Under the pieces are notes generated by a model that ran no database searches, was not told where the DNA came from, and saw only the letters and a program-made list of their open reading frames with translations. A stretch of DNA of 64,000 bases from Pratylenchus scribneri (Eukaryota; Nematoda; Chromadorea; Rhabditida; Pratylenchidae): assembly GCA_030063045.1 (NCBI GenBank), contig JAQSEB010000116.1:723036-787035 (forward strand), written 5' to 3'. The translations under genes were made by a program, and so were the position numbers. Below, piece by piece: positions 1 through 10,797 of the stretch (position 1 is the stretch's first letter; the number at the start of each line of letters is the position of its first letter).

Positions 1-175
1 GGTAACTTGGCGTAATTATTAATTAGTGTCATGGAGAAAAGCATTGTTGGGGTATAATTTAAAATGTTTTCGGCACATTTTTAGACATTTTATTTTCTGC
101 ATTGATAAATCACTGATCATACAAATTGATTCATTCATTCAAAATCCAAAATGAATGGAAAATTCATTCACGCAG

Positions 176-2909
176 GTTCGCCTTCTAATCGGTGATCGAC
201 TCGGCATCAAGCAACAATTGGTGAACACAAATGTTACCGTAAAAATAATTGCCGAAGAGGAGGCAAAAATGCTGAGCACTGGGCAAATCAACGAAAAAGA
301 CATCAAAACGGTGGGATCCATCAGCAATGATTTTGAGAAATTAACGCTGGATGAGAGAGGCCATATGGCCGCAAAATTCAACAATTCGGTGCCTCCGTTT
401 TTTGGGTCATTTCAATCATTTTTTTCACTATAGAAACTTTCGCGAATTGCGCATCGAAAGCCGCCGGCTAAAGGCAGCCTCCAAGCTAGTCAAGCCGTCC
501 AAACCGCCACCGATCAAAAGTTTGTCCATGAATGCCGGTCTATTTTTCATCCACCAGTTTAGATATGCTCTCCTTTTCCATATTACCCCATTCCAATTGG
601 GCAATTTGGGCAAATTCGATGTTTGGACTTTGTCGTTGCCCATCATGGTAATTCTCCACTGTCATTTTTTGTCATTAATTCCATTTATTCAGGTCACTGT
701 CCACGGCTCCCAAGACTGTGATGCACAAGCCGTAATCCTATGGCAGGTATATAAATTATCCAAAAAACGAAGAAATTTTCCATTTATTAAGCGAGCATTT
801 TCCTCCGTGAACCGAACCAACGGATCAGACGACATCATGATGGTTTCATGGACTGATTTAAGTCAAGTGCTCCGCCATAAATTCTCGCTGTTCACGGGAG
901 CACATCGTTCATAATTCTTCCATTTTTCATTCAATTTCCCCCTTCCCTTAGGCCCCCTCAGCGATAGTGATTTGGCCTATTTAGGTGACAAATTGGGCAT
1001 AATCCATTCGACCGTGGACAATAAACCAATCACATTCCAACGATTTGCCAAGGTCCATTACTTCGTAATCCTCCCCAATTGTTGTGCATTTTTCAGCAAA
1101 ACCTTCGCGATGATGTCAATTTCTCCTTTTGGGAATGGTTTTTCCTCATAATGCAGTTGATCAAACAAAAATTGCTCAAATTCTGGGATGAAGGTTTCAA
1201 ATCTCGCACATTTGGTATAAATTAGCCTTATTTTCCTCGCAGGCTGGCTTGTTGGCTTTATTTCCAAGCAGGACGCATCCCAACAAATGATGAGGTGTCC
1301 AAATTCCACATTCCTTCTTCGCTTTTCTGACACTCAAACTGGGGCCGTCTCCATTGGATTCGTTTGTGAAGAGGATGGAGTCAAAGGCAAGCGATTCAGA
1401 TTCAGTGCTCACCCTCAATTAATTTCCTATTTATTCATAAAATTAATTCTCATATTTGCATATCGGATCTTTAGACAATTGTTTCTGGAATGAAAATCAA
1501 AAATTGTTTCCGGTTACTTTTTCCGGAATGGAAATCAGAATTGCTTCCGGTTAGATTCTTTCCGGAATGAGAATTAGTTTCCACAATACCAAATGCTTCT
1601 CTTATTTCATTCCGGAAAGGGATTGTAATTGTAATTGCACTTTTCTTTCCGGAATTGTAATTGCACTTTTCTTCCCGGAATTGTAATTGCACTTTTCTTT
1701 CCGGAATTGTAATTGCACTTTTCTTTCCGGAATTGTAATTGCACTTTTCTTTCCGGAATTGTAATTGCACTTTTCTTCCCGGAATTGTAATTGCACTTTT
1801 CTTTCCGGAATTGTAATTGCACTTTTCTTCCCGGAATTGTAATTGCACTTTTCTTTCCGGAATTGTAATTGCACTTTTCTTTCCGGAATTGTAATTGCAC
1901 TTTTCTTCCCGGAATTGTAATTGCACTTTTCTTTCCGGAATTGTAATTGCACTTTTCTTTCCGGAATTGTAATTGCACTTTTCTTTCCGGAATTGTAATT
2001 GCACTTTTCTTTCCGGAATTGTAATTGCACTTTTCTTTCCGGTATTGTAATTGCACTTTTCTTTTCGGAAAGAACTTTTTTATATTTCTATAACTTTTCA
2101 TCTTCTCTATAAGATTAATATCATTTCCTTCAATGTAACAATATTCTCCATCTTTTCATTCCCCTCATCTTTTTCAGTTCCATTCCATTTGGCCCCATTC
2201 ACCATCAAGGATTTGGACCAGCTGTCGTTGGCATCGCGTATTCGGAATTGTCCTCAATTGAAGGACATTCGATGCCTTTTTCCCGACATTGACAAGGAGG
2301 AAATGCTCGCCTATTTCGAGACAGAAGAACGTTACAAGGCCAATGAATCGCCCACCGGCTATATTGGCTCCGAAATTGTGATGGTCGCCAAAACAGCGGC
2401 ATGGTCAGTTATTTATTTGGAAGTTTTGTGTTTATTTTTTATTCCGATAATTTTTTGCCCATTTAATTGTGTATCCCCCTTCTTTAATTCCACCAAATTC
2501 CACTAATTAACCAAATTTATTTATTGCCTACAGTAAATTGAGTTCAACCACTGGCGGTGACAGCCCTTCGCCAATGTCCAACCAATGGTCACCCGGTGAA
2601 TTCCAGCCCCAGAGTGCATCGATGGATATTGGCGACGAAGTGGGGGTTTGGGGGCTTCGGGCCACATCTTCCCCAATGATTTTCCCTCTCCATTCACAGA
2701 TTGCCGCAATGTTGGGCCATAACCAATTGGAGGCGGCCAATGTGGAATCGCTTCTGGGCCTAGTGCCCGGCCAACAACATCGACAAATGGCCGAGCAGCC
2801 GCTGCAACAATTGGATTTGTCATTCATGGATACATTCCAACAACAACCACATCATCCGGCAGCCTCCATCTATTCCACGATGCATCAACAGCAACAGAGA
2901 GGCGATTGA
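176..2909 (+). CDS. STAT transcription factor, 3' part (5' end outside window)
   Basis: STAT proteins are cytoplasmic factors that dimerise through SH2-phosphotyrosine contacts and enter the nucleus to activate genes. The first exon visible (176-388) encodes part of the DNA-binding domain. A short exon follows from 434; a roughly 47-bp intron then gives a join reading DQKYALLFHITPF, like the DEKFAILF region of STAT5/6. WTLSLPIMVTVHGSQDCDA is the hallmark TLSLPVVVIVHG strand. Next come the linker (FWEWFFLIMQLIKQ) and the SH2 domain (GFISKQDA, then NSTFLLRFSD with the phosphotyrosine-binding Arg). After a long intron the frame resumes as PFHLAPFTIKDLDQLSLA. A C-terminal tyrosine in SPTGYIGSE is the expected phosphorylation site, followed by a Gln-rich tail ending at 2909. 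The N-terminal and coiled-coil domains lie left of the window. The intron after the SH2 core seems to use a GC donor (near 1386). Family assignment is firm; which nematode paralogue (sta-1 or sta-2 type) it is cannot be told. Confidence 0.88.
1627..2066. repeat. 26-bp minisatellite inside the STAT intron
   Basis: About 17 head-to-tail copies of a 26-bp unit starting ATTGTAATTGCACTTTTC and ending TTCCGGA or CCCGGA. Copies differ mainly at one T/C position. Looser TTCCGG-containing units run from about 1480. Because 26 is not a multiple of 3, the array is open in all three minus-strand frames and produces overlapping low-complexity ORFs that are not genes. Confidence 0.95.
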
Positions 2910-3864
2910 GACGAATGAATTTAAATGAAGGCGAAATTGAATTGAAGTCATAAAAATATCAAATTGAATCACACAAATCAACCAAAATTACCCCAAAAAA
3001 TACCCAAACATTTTTTGTCCACACTCATCGATCTCCTCCTCCTCCCTATCATCAAAATCGTCCAATTATTATTTAAATATTTATGCATTTTTTTTAAAAA
3101 AAGAGGAAATGTTTTTATTATTTTGAAGGAATTTTTAATAGTATTTTCCAATTTGACACGCATAAAAATATAGGGAGAAAAGAAAACAAAAAATTTTCTT
3201 CAATCCATGCTTCACCCTTTTCTTTTGTTTCACTCATTTCCGTCCTTGCGTTTTCCTTCCGGCATTTTGGCCGCCACCACCTCCTCCATTCGCTCTTCCA
3301 CCAATTAATTTTAGCATTGGACTATGTGGAGAATATGGCTAATTAATTTCCAAACAAAATATAATACTTTACCAATATTGGTCCAAATCATTGATGCCCG
3401 CCTTCACCGAACATTCTGTGACAAATTCATTATAATTTCCTCCAATCATTATTTTTTATTACACTACCGCAAAGTTCGCCGGCCTCCTTCTTCCAATCAA
3501 TCAATTTTGTGCATTGCCGCAATGACTTTTTGGCCTTATTGTCCAACAAAAGTGGTTGGCAACTAAAGTGGCATTTTACTTTTTTCCCTTCCCTCTACTA
3601 ACTCTTTTCGGTCGAAGCAAAATTGATCGGGATTTTTGGCCAAGAAGCAATCCTAAATTGTGGGGGAAGGAAGGGCACAATTATGTGTGAATTGGATTTA
3701 TGGAAATTGGTGAAATGGCACACCCACCTTAACACAAACGCCAAAATCGCTGGCTGTGTCGATGATCTGCGCAATTTTAATGAATTTATTAGGAAAGTTT
3801 GGGCAATATCTTAAGACTAATATGGACTAAAATATTTAACTGGGTAGGCGAAAATTTAGAGAAA
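2910..3864. other. 3' flank of STAT and intergenic spacer
   Basis: AT-rich sequence between the STAT stop codon and the convergent end of the Cys-rich gene. Short ORFs here (for example 3324-3566 and 3623-3814) lack family resemblance and splice context. I see no RNA gene or repeat. Confidence 0.5.
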
Positions 3865-6800
3865 TTAAGCCAAATAATGCCAATAAGTATAGAATCCATC
3901 CTCCCCCTTTTTAATATTATTTTGTTTCTTTAAAGTTAATAAACTCATCCAATTGACAACCTTGCGAATTGGTCCATCTGAAAAATAGGAAAAGATATTC
4001 AGGAAAACAATGGTATTTTTTGGATTAACCGGATAAACTCCTCGTCAATTGCTGCTTTGTTTTCTCGATTTTGTCCACACCCAGCCTGAACAATTCCGTG
4101 ATATTCACTTTAGGAATTTTCACATCCGCCCTATGGGTCAGACAACTGAAAAATGTTGGGTACGATACAATTTGGAAAGGAAAAACAAACGAACGAATCA
4201 ACGTTGTCTTCGAAGCATGTGATAAATTGGCCTGGGGAAATATTCATTTGTTATTTTTTTGAGACGTCTAGCAGGGGTTTTATTATGAGGGATTTGAGTT
4301 CGAAATAATAGATTAACTAGAAATAAATTTTGGATGATGTCAATTTGTTGGAATGAATTCTCCAATTTAAAGACAATTTTTAATCCCCTTGATTCTCATT
4401 TTTTCAATTCATTTTTTCTCCCCTTTACGCTTTACCAATTAGGACGTCGGCTCGGCCAAAACATTTTCGCAAAGTGTCAGGTCTGGACGTGATGGAGCCT
4501 GCTAGGGAGGAAAACAAAATATCCAACTAATCCAATGCCACAAATGCCCTTTTCTGTCCCCTCCTATATACCAAATGTGCTCCAACACTGGTTCACGCAT
4601 CCCATTGCTTGGCCCTGCATTTCGTTGATGCATTCTCGTTGCTCTGGAAGAACATTTTCATTCAATAGCAATTTTTTTTAGCTTTTTTTTCAATTTTCCG
4701 TTACTCTCTTCCCTCAAAATGCTGCTTTATATGTGTAAATGTTGCGGCCAATACTGATTACCGGCCAAAACTGATTTTGGCCGGCCAAAACTGATTTTGG
4801 CCGATTTTCGGCCAAAACTGATTATGGCTAGCCAAAACTGATTTTGGCTAGCCAAAAGTGATTGTGGCTAGCCAAAACTGATTGAAGATGGAAATAGAGG
4901 GATTAAGCTGGATATGGGGGGATTAAACCGGATTAAGCCCCGAAATGGAATGGAAATAGTCAGGAAGGCCACAGGAAGGTCGGAGAAAGGTGTCGAAGGC
5001 CTTAATAGTGCACGGGATTAAGCCGGATATAGAGGGATTAAGGTGGATATAAGGGGATTAAGCTGGATCAAGCCCTGAAATCTATGGGAAATGGCCCAGA
5101 AGGAAGGCCACTGGAACGTCGGGGAAGTGTAACAGAGGCCTGTAGACGGCGCGGGATTAAGCCCCGGATATATGAGGATATACGTGGATTAAGGGGGATT
5201 AAGCCGGATTAAGCTTAGCTAGGGGCTAGGGATTAAGGTTATGGTTAGGGGCGGCATGGGATCTAGGGGTTTAGGAGTTCTAAGCACGCGGGATATAGCA
5301 GGATATAGGGGGATTAACGTGGATAATGGGGATTAAGCCGGATTAAACCTATTTAGGGGATAGGGTTAGGGCCAGGATGACCAATCAAGAGCCGTCAGCG
5401 GCTCGGTATAGGAATTTGAGCCTAATACTACATCTATTCCGGGGCTTAATCCGGCTTATCCCCCCATATCCACCTTAATCCTTCTATATCCAGCTATATC
5501 CCGCGCACTATCAGACACTTCCCCTACATCCCACTGGCCCTGCGGGCCATTTCCCTTGAATTTCTGGGCTTAATCCGGCTTATCCCCCCATATCCACCTT
5601 AATCCTCCTATATCCAGCTATATCCCGCGCACTATCAGACACTTCCCCTACATCCCACTGGCCCTGCGGGCCATTTCCCTTCAATTTCTGGGCTTAATCC
5701 GGCTTATCCCCCCATATCCACCTTAATCCTCCTATATCCAGCTATATCCCGCGCACTATCAGACACTTCCCCTACATCCCACTGGCCCTGCGGGCCATTT
5801 CCCTTCAATTTCTGGGCTTAATCCGGCTTATCCCCCCATATCCACCTTAATCCCTCTATTTCCATCTTCAATCAGTTTTGGCCGGCCATAATCAGTTTTG
5901 GCCGGCCATAATCAGTTTTGGCCGGCCATAATCAGTTTTGGCTAGCCACAATCACTTTTGGCTAGCCAAAATCAGTTTTGGCTAGCCATAATCAGTTTTG
6001 GCCGAAAATCGGCCAAAATCAGTTTTGGCCGGCCAAAATCAGTTTTGGCCGGTAATCAGTATTGGCCGCAACATAAACACTAATAAATGTTGGCGTATTT
6101 CCAATAGAATTTTTCTCTTTTTCATCTTCTTTTACCTCCTGACCAGGAGGGAAGGTGGTTTTATCAAGAAGAATTAAAACAGGCGGAATTATTAAAACTT
6201 AGTCAAACAGGCGGAATTATTAAAACTTAGTCAATCAGGCGGAATTATTAAAACTTAGTCAAACAGGCGGAATTATTAAAACTTAGTCAAATAGGCGGAA
6301 TTATTAAAACTTAGTCAAACAGGCGGAATTATTAAAACTTAGTCAATCAGGCGGAATTATTAAAACTTAGTCAAATAGGCGGAATTATTAAAACTTAGTC
6401 AAACAGGCGGAATTATTAAAACTTAGTCAAACAGGCGGAATTATTAAAACTTAGTCAAATAGGCGGAATTATTAAAACTTAGTCAAATAGGCGGAATTAT
6501 TAAAACTTAGTCAAACAGGCGGAATTATTAAAACTTAGTCAAACAGGCGGAATTATTAAAACTTAGTCAAATAGGCGGAATTATTAAAACTTAGTCAAAC
6601 AGGCGGAATTATTAAAACTTAGTCAACCAGGCGGAATTATTCTAACCAGGCGGAATTATTCTAAGAACAGGCGGAATTATTCTAACCAGGCGGAATTATT
6701 CTAAGAACAGGCGGAATTATTAAAACTTAGTCAATCAGGCGGAATTATTAAAACTTAGTCAAATAGGCGGAATTATTAAAACTTAGTCAAACAGGCGGAA

Positions 6801-7922
6801 TTATTAAAACTTAGTCAAACAGGCGGAATTATTAAAACTTAGTCAAATAGGCGGAATTATTAAAACTTAGTCAAACAGGCGGAATTATTAAAACTTAGTC
6901 AACCAGGCGGAATTATTCTAACCAGGCGGAATTATTCTAAGAACAGGCGGAATTATTCTAACCAGGCGGAATTATTCTAAGAACAGGCGGAATTATTAAA
7001 ACTTAGTCAACCAGGCGGAATTATTAAAACTTAGTCAAACAGGCGGAATTATTAAAACTTAGTCAACCAGGCGGAATTATTAAAACTTAGTCAAACAGGC
7101 GGAATTATTAAAACTTAGTCAAACAGGCGGAATTATTAAAACTTAGTCAAACAGGCGGAATTATTAAAACTTAGTCAACCAGGCGGAATTATTACAACTT
7201 AGTCAACCAGGCGGAATTATTCTAACCAGGCGGAATTATTCTAAGAACAGGCGGAATTATTAAAACTTAGTCAACCAGGCGGAATTATTCTAACCAGGCG
7301 GAATTATTCTAACCAGGCGGAATTATTCTAACCAGGCGGAATTATTCTAACCAGGCGGAATTATTCTAACCAGGCGGAATTATTCTAACCAGGCGGAATT
7401 ATTCTTAACCAGGCGGAATTATTCTAACCAGGCGGAATTAAAAATCAGAACAGGTGGATTTATTTTAACCAGGCGGAATTATTCATAGAGAATTATTCTT
7501 TACTAACCCATATTCTAGCAAGTAGCATTACTGTATTTTTTGACCAAAATGCTTCTTTTCCATTTTTCGATAAAAAAGTTAAAATGGATAGTGTATACAA
7601 TATACATATTGGCTAAATTATTAACATCCATTCCCCAAATGATTGGCAAATCGAAAAAATTAATTTATAAATGGGCTATAATTTTTTGGCCAATTCAATT
7701 AAAAATTTTACAATTCTACTGTTTACCATCGCATGTGCATTGCCGCGTCTCGCCGCCAACAATTTTAGAATTTTCGATTATGGTCGTGCCTTGGCGTGTT
7801 AATTGGTCGATCATATCTGGCTGAACGGAGGGCAACAAATGGGCAAAGAAGAAAATGGCGAATTGGGCCCAACGACGTGATGGATTTGATATTCTGTTGG
7901 TGGCAGCGAATTTGGTGGTCAT
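3865..7922 (-). CDS. Secreted cysteine-rich nematode protein (possibly CPG4-like)
   Basis: Multi-exon gene rebuilt from phase-consistent joins. The first exon (ATG at 7920-7922) gives a basic N-terminus, a hydrophobic stretch AQFAIFFFAHLLPSV, and ends GGETRQCTCD. A 3.1 kb intron follows. The next exons read EQRECINEMQGQAMGCVNQCW, then SITSRPDTLRKCFGRADVLI, GQFITCFEDNVDSCLTH, a lysine-rich helix-like part, and stop at 3865. Every junction keeps frame, including one through a roughly 50-bp intron near 4150. The spacing C-x-C-x(6)-C-x(9)-C-x(3)-C, then CF and two later Cys, is typical of small secreted nematode domains such as the chondroitin-proteoglycan-4 type; that name is a guess from the pattern. 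The product is about 185 residues. The intron holds the foldback element and minisatellite listed separately. In-phase exons further upstream may extend the N-terminus. Confidence 0.65.
4740..6073. mobile_element. 1.33-kb foldback element with long terminal inverted repeats
   Basis: The ends are TGTTGCGGCCAATACTGATT and its reverse complement. Both arms (about 4740-4910 and 5850-6073) are made of short modules of the type GGCCAAAACTGATTTTGGCC or the GCTAGC variant. It is flanked by TAAA on both sides (4736-4739 and 6074-6077), a tentative 4-bp target duplication. The interior is rich in GGATTAAGCCGGAT-like motifs, and no transposase is visible. It lies in the large intron of the Cys-rich gene. 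Confidence 0.8.
5443..5850. repeat. ~124-bp tandem repeat inside the foldback element
   Basis: Three nearly identical units plus a partial fourth, each starting GGCTTAATCCGGCTTATCCC (about 5443, 5567, 5692 and 5816). Units end with a CCCTGCGGGCCATTTCCCTT segment. The few differences between copies suggest recent tandem amplification. Confidence 0.9.
6181..7490. repeat. GGCGGAATTATT minisatellite, two interleaved unit types
   Basis: Two unit types share the core AGGCGGAATTATT. One is 28 bp and continues AAAACTTAGTCAAA(C/T); the other is 19-22 bp and continues CTAACC or CTAAGAAC. The long type dominates to about 7270 and short units fill the right end. Mixed blocks near 6630-6710 and 6900-6990 look like duplicated higher-order segments. 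Confidence 0.95.
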
Positions 7923-9420
7923 TCTGCCGAATATGAGGAGGATGGACACAAAAATGAAATGTACTCTGATTAAAATTAAAAGAAATTAATTATTTAAATG
8001 GATCATATAATAAAAAGGGAGGGGAAGAAATTGGCTCGGTAGAGGACAAAGTGTACCTGGGACCATTCATTTGGCCATATCTCAACAAGAAAGCAGCCAA
8101 TTTAGGAAGGCGATATGCCATTTGAAAGCCCAAAATGACCTCTAAAAAGTGGCTTTCTAATTTTTTGAAAATTTATAAAATTTTGTAAATTAAACGACTT
8201 TTTCTCAAAAAATTCGAGTTCAATCCACTCAGACATATAAACTAATTAATAAAGGTGAATTTCATAAATTATTTAACGCCACTTTGAAGAGGACATTTAG
8301 CGCTGCCGATAGGCTTATTGCCTTCCAAATTGGTAGTTCCCTCGCCAGCTGTGGGTCAAATCTATAAAGAATTAGTACAAAATATTCCAGTTTTTGGAGG
8401 AATTGAATAATTATCAAATGTAATTAATTTGGCTTTGATTGGAAAGACGAAAATGGTGAGGAAAGGTGTCAATTTTTAGCCATTGTAGTGAGGATTCGGC
8501 CTTTAGGCAACAAAAATAAAATGCAAAATAAATTTGATGACCCTTTCCATGGGAACTGGGAAGCCAAGGAATCCTTTTTGCCTTTCAATAATTTGATCAG
8601 AATTGTGCATGACCCAAAAAAATGTATTATTCGATTCCGGGGTCCTAATTTAAGATGGAGTGAATTCTTTATGAACGGTGAGGAAATTTTGAAGGAAATG
8701 GGAAGAAAGGGTAGTGAAGGCAAAATGTACATTGGGGGCAAACATCATCAACAAATTATAAAAAAAAATATAAAAAATAAAAGTAAATTGGGGGCAATCA
8801 AAGAGGGAGGAGGAAGGGCCCAATTCCAATACATCGGAAGAGGAGGAAGACTCGTTTCGGGCGCGACGAGCGCAACAGCAATTCGCACAATCAATTTTTC
8901 AATTTACGGGGCAGGAAATTTGCTGGGCCCCAGAGGCAAGGCCAAAAGTTCATCATCATCCAATTGACTGACTGACTGATTGAGAGAGGCGTTGATTGCG
9001 CAGTGGGGCGATGGCCTTAAAAGTCAAAAACCCAACAAAACTTTCTCTCAAATTTTATTCGCCCTCAATCTTTCTTGACCAAGGGTTAACAAACAGAGGA
9101 GAAAAAGGAATTTTTTGTTATTCCAATTGAAAACATTTGAGGACAAAAATTTTAATAAAGGGCAATTATTGTGGAACGGAGGATGATTACGGTGGGGAAA
9201 ACAGCAATTGGATTGGAATGAGGAAGGAAGCCGTGATTAGGGATATGCCCAAGGAGCGAATCTGAAAAATGGAAAAAAGGCACAATTCTCAAGGCAAATT
9301 AGCAAATACCTTCTCATCAGCTGTAAATTTGGCAGCAGAATAGAAAATTAGAAGGCCAATTTTTTGGTTTATAGGGTACGGATAATCTTGGACCATACTA
9401 TGAAATGTGATCAGCGAATT
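7923..9420 (-). CDS. Possible upstream membrane-protein exons joined in phase to the Cys-rich gene
   Basis: Going 5' to 3' on the minus strand, open segments are seen at about 9420-9305 (containing MVQDYPYPINQKIGLLIFYS), about 9270-9185 (IRSLGISLITASFLIPIQLL), about 8375-8285 (FDPQLARELPIWKAISLSAA) and about 8146-8057 (VILGFQMAYRLPKLAAFLLR). The last would continue into the 7949 region as VHFIFVSILLIFGRM. Each has AG and GT signals and all joins keep phase. The segments are hydrophobic, like several membrane spans. I do not recognise the family and find no convincing start codon left of 9420. It could be the 5' part of the Cys-rich gene, a separate gene or a relic. The 810-bp intron it implies contains a plus-strand ORF (8488-8967) that I could not assign. 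Confidence 0.35.
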
Positions 9421-10797
9421 AAATCTATCAAAGAAATGACCCAATTAATATCAAAAAGTTTTGAATAAATTCATTTAGAATGTAAAATTCCATCCAAAAT
9501 ATCACGAGGAATGATCAACAATTCCAAAGAATTTCGTACAAATTAAAAGGGGGAAAAGGGAAACACATTTTGGCTCGTCTAGTTAGAATATTCAAGTCAG
9601 AAAATACTCGAAAATATTTTGAATTATTCATTCACCTTCTTTTGTCCATTTTTAAAGTCCTTGAACAACAATTCCAAACTCCGTTATTAAACCATTCAAA
9701 ATTGGAAAAGATCGAGGACACACTTATTAAGAAAGCGGGAATAGAAGGGAGAAAGTGGGGAATGACGCAAACTCGAATTGTGGACGGCGATCATTCATTC
9801 ATATTTTACAAATTCCCGCTGGCCAATAAAATAATATTGCGTAGGCGGGTGCGCGACTGGAAAATCGGAACTTGAAATTTGGAATTTAATTAAGGGAGAG
9901 AGTAAGAAGGACGTAAAAATGGGTCTAATTTATGTTAGGGGAATTGGAAAATTGATGAAAAATGGGCGCGATGAAAATTTTGACTATAATTTTTGGGACA
10001 GCATTGCAGCTGATTTTATGGTGATGATCAAAAATGGATGGGTTGGGGAAAGGCAAACATCGGGAGTCGAACATGTTCATCACCATAAATTTATGTTCAT
10101 GCATGGTGAGTAAGGGTTCATCTCCATGAATTCAGGTATATAGCGATGGTGGTTTAAAGCGTTCGGAGATTGAATCGAATTCCCATACTCCTTTCCAACA
10201 TATGAATGAGCTTCACCCCAGAGCGCATTTTGGAATATTCCAAACACATAAATCGGCCGCTTTCGTCAATTCCATTTCAAAAAAAGGGAATTGGAATGCG
10301 CAGGGGGGAACTTGTTGAGCTGGTTTTGGGCAGCAATAAGCCTTCCATACATCAGCATAAATGATCGGCCAAAAAGTGGGGGAATGGAGGAAGGAAGAAC
10401 GAACAACAAAATGGAAGGAAGTTGAAGGCGGTTACGGCCAACAAAACGGGTTTTTCTCAGGAAATTGGTATGGAAATGATGAAAAATTGTTCGTTTTTGC
10501 CATGGAATATGGGAAGAGAATATTCCGAACACCGAGTTCAAAAGGATAATCAACTTCGTCGAAAACAACAACAAAAAATTATAATCATGACTCGGATTCA
10601 GACGCCAAATCCCCCCCCCCCCCACCCCAAATAAAAATGTCCATTTAAAACAAATAAACGAATTTTTTATAATATCTCTTTATCCCGAATTCAATATATG
10701 TATGTGATGAGAAAAAGTGTATAAATTGTGATAATCAAAGAAAAAATGGTATGGAAATTTGAGAAGAATCATCTTTGGTTGATTTGTGCATTCTCAT
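9421..10797. other. Intergenic region without recognised genes
   Basis: Several short ORFs occur on both strands, none with a recognisable family. A run of about 14 C residues lies at 10611-10624. The right side is the 3' flank of PCF11. Confidence 0.45.

Noticed and set aside
351..646. Continuous reading of the STAT exons as one unspliced plus-strand ORF
   Set aside because: Family comparison shows the frame changes at a roughly 47-bp intron (about 521-567); the unspliced translation gives a non-STAT insert.
1471..2101. Three overlapping minus-strand ORFs of 142-177 residues with repeated YNSGKKSAIT units
   Set aside because: They are translations of the 26-bp satellite; the unit is not a multiple of 3, so all frames are open. 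There is no start context or splice support.
6181..7490. Possible CRISPR array
   Set aside because: The units are contiguous or nearly so, spacers are not unique, and the genome is eukaryotic. It is a minisatellite.
8488..8967. Plus-strand ORF of 159 residues
   Set aside because: The first half has reasonable composition, but the rest is low complexity. No family recognised, and it lies inside a predicted minus-strand intron.
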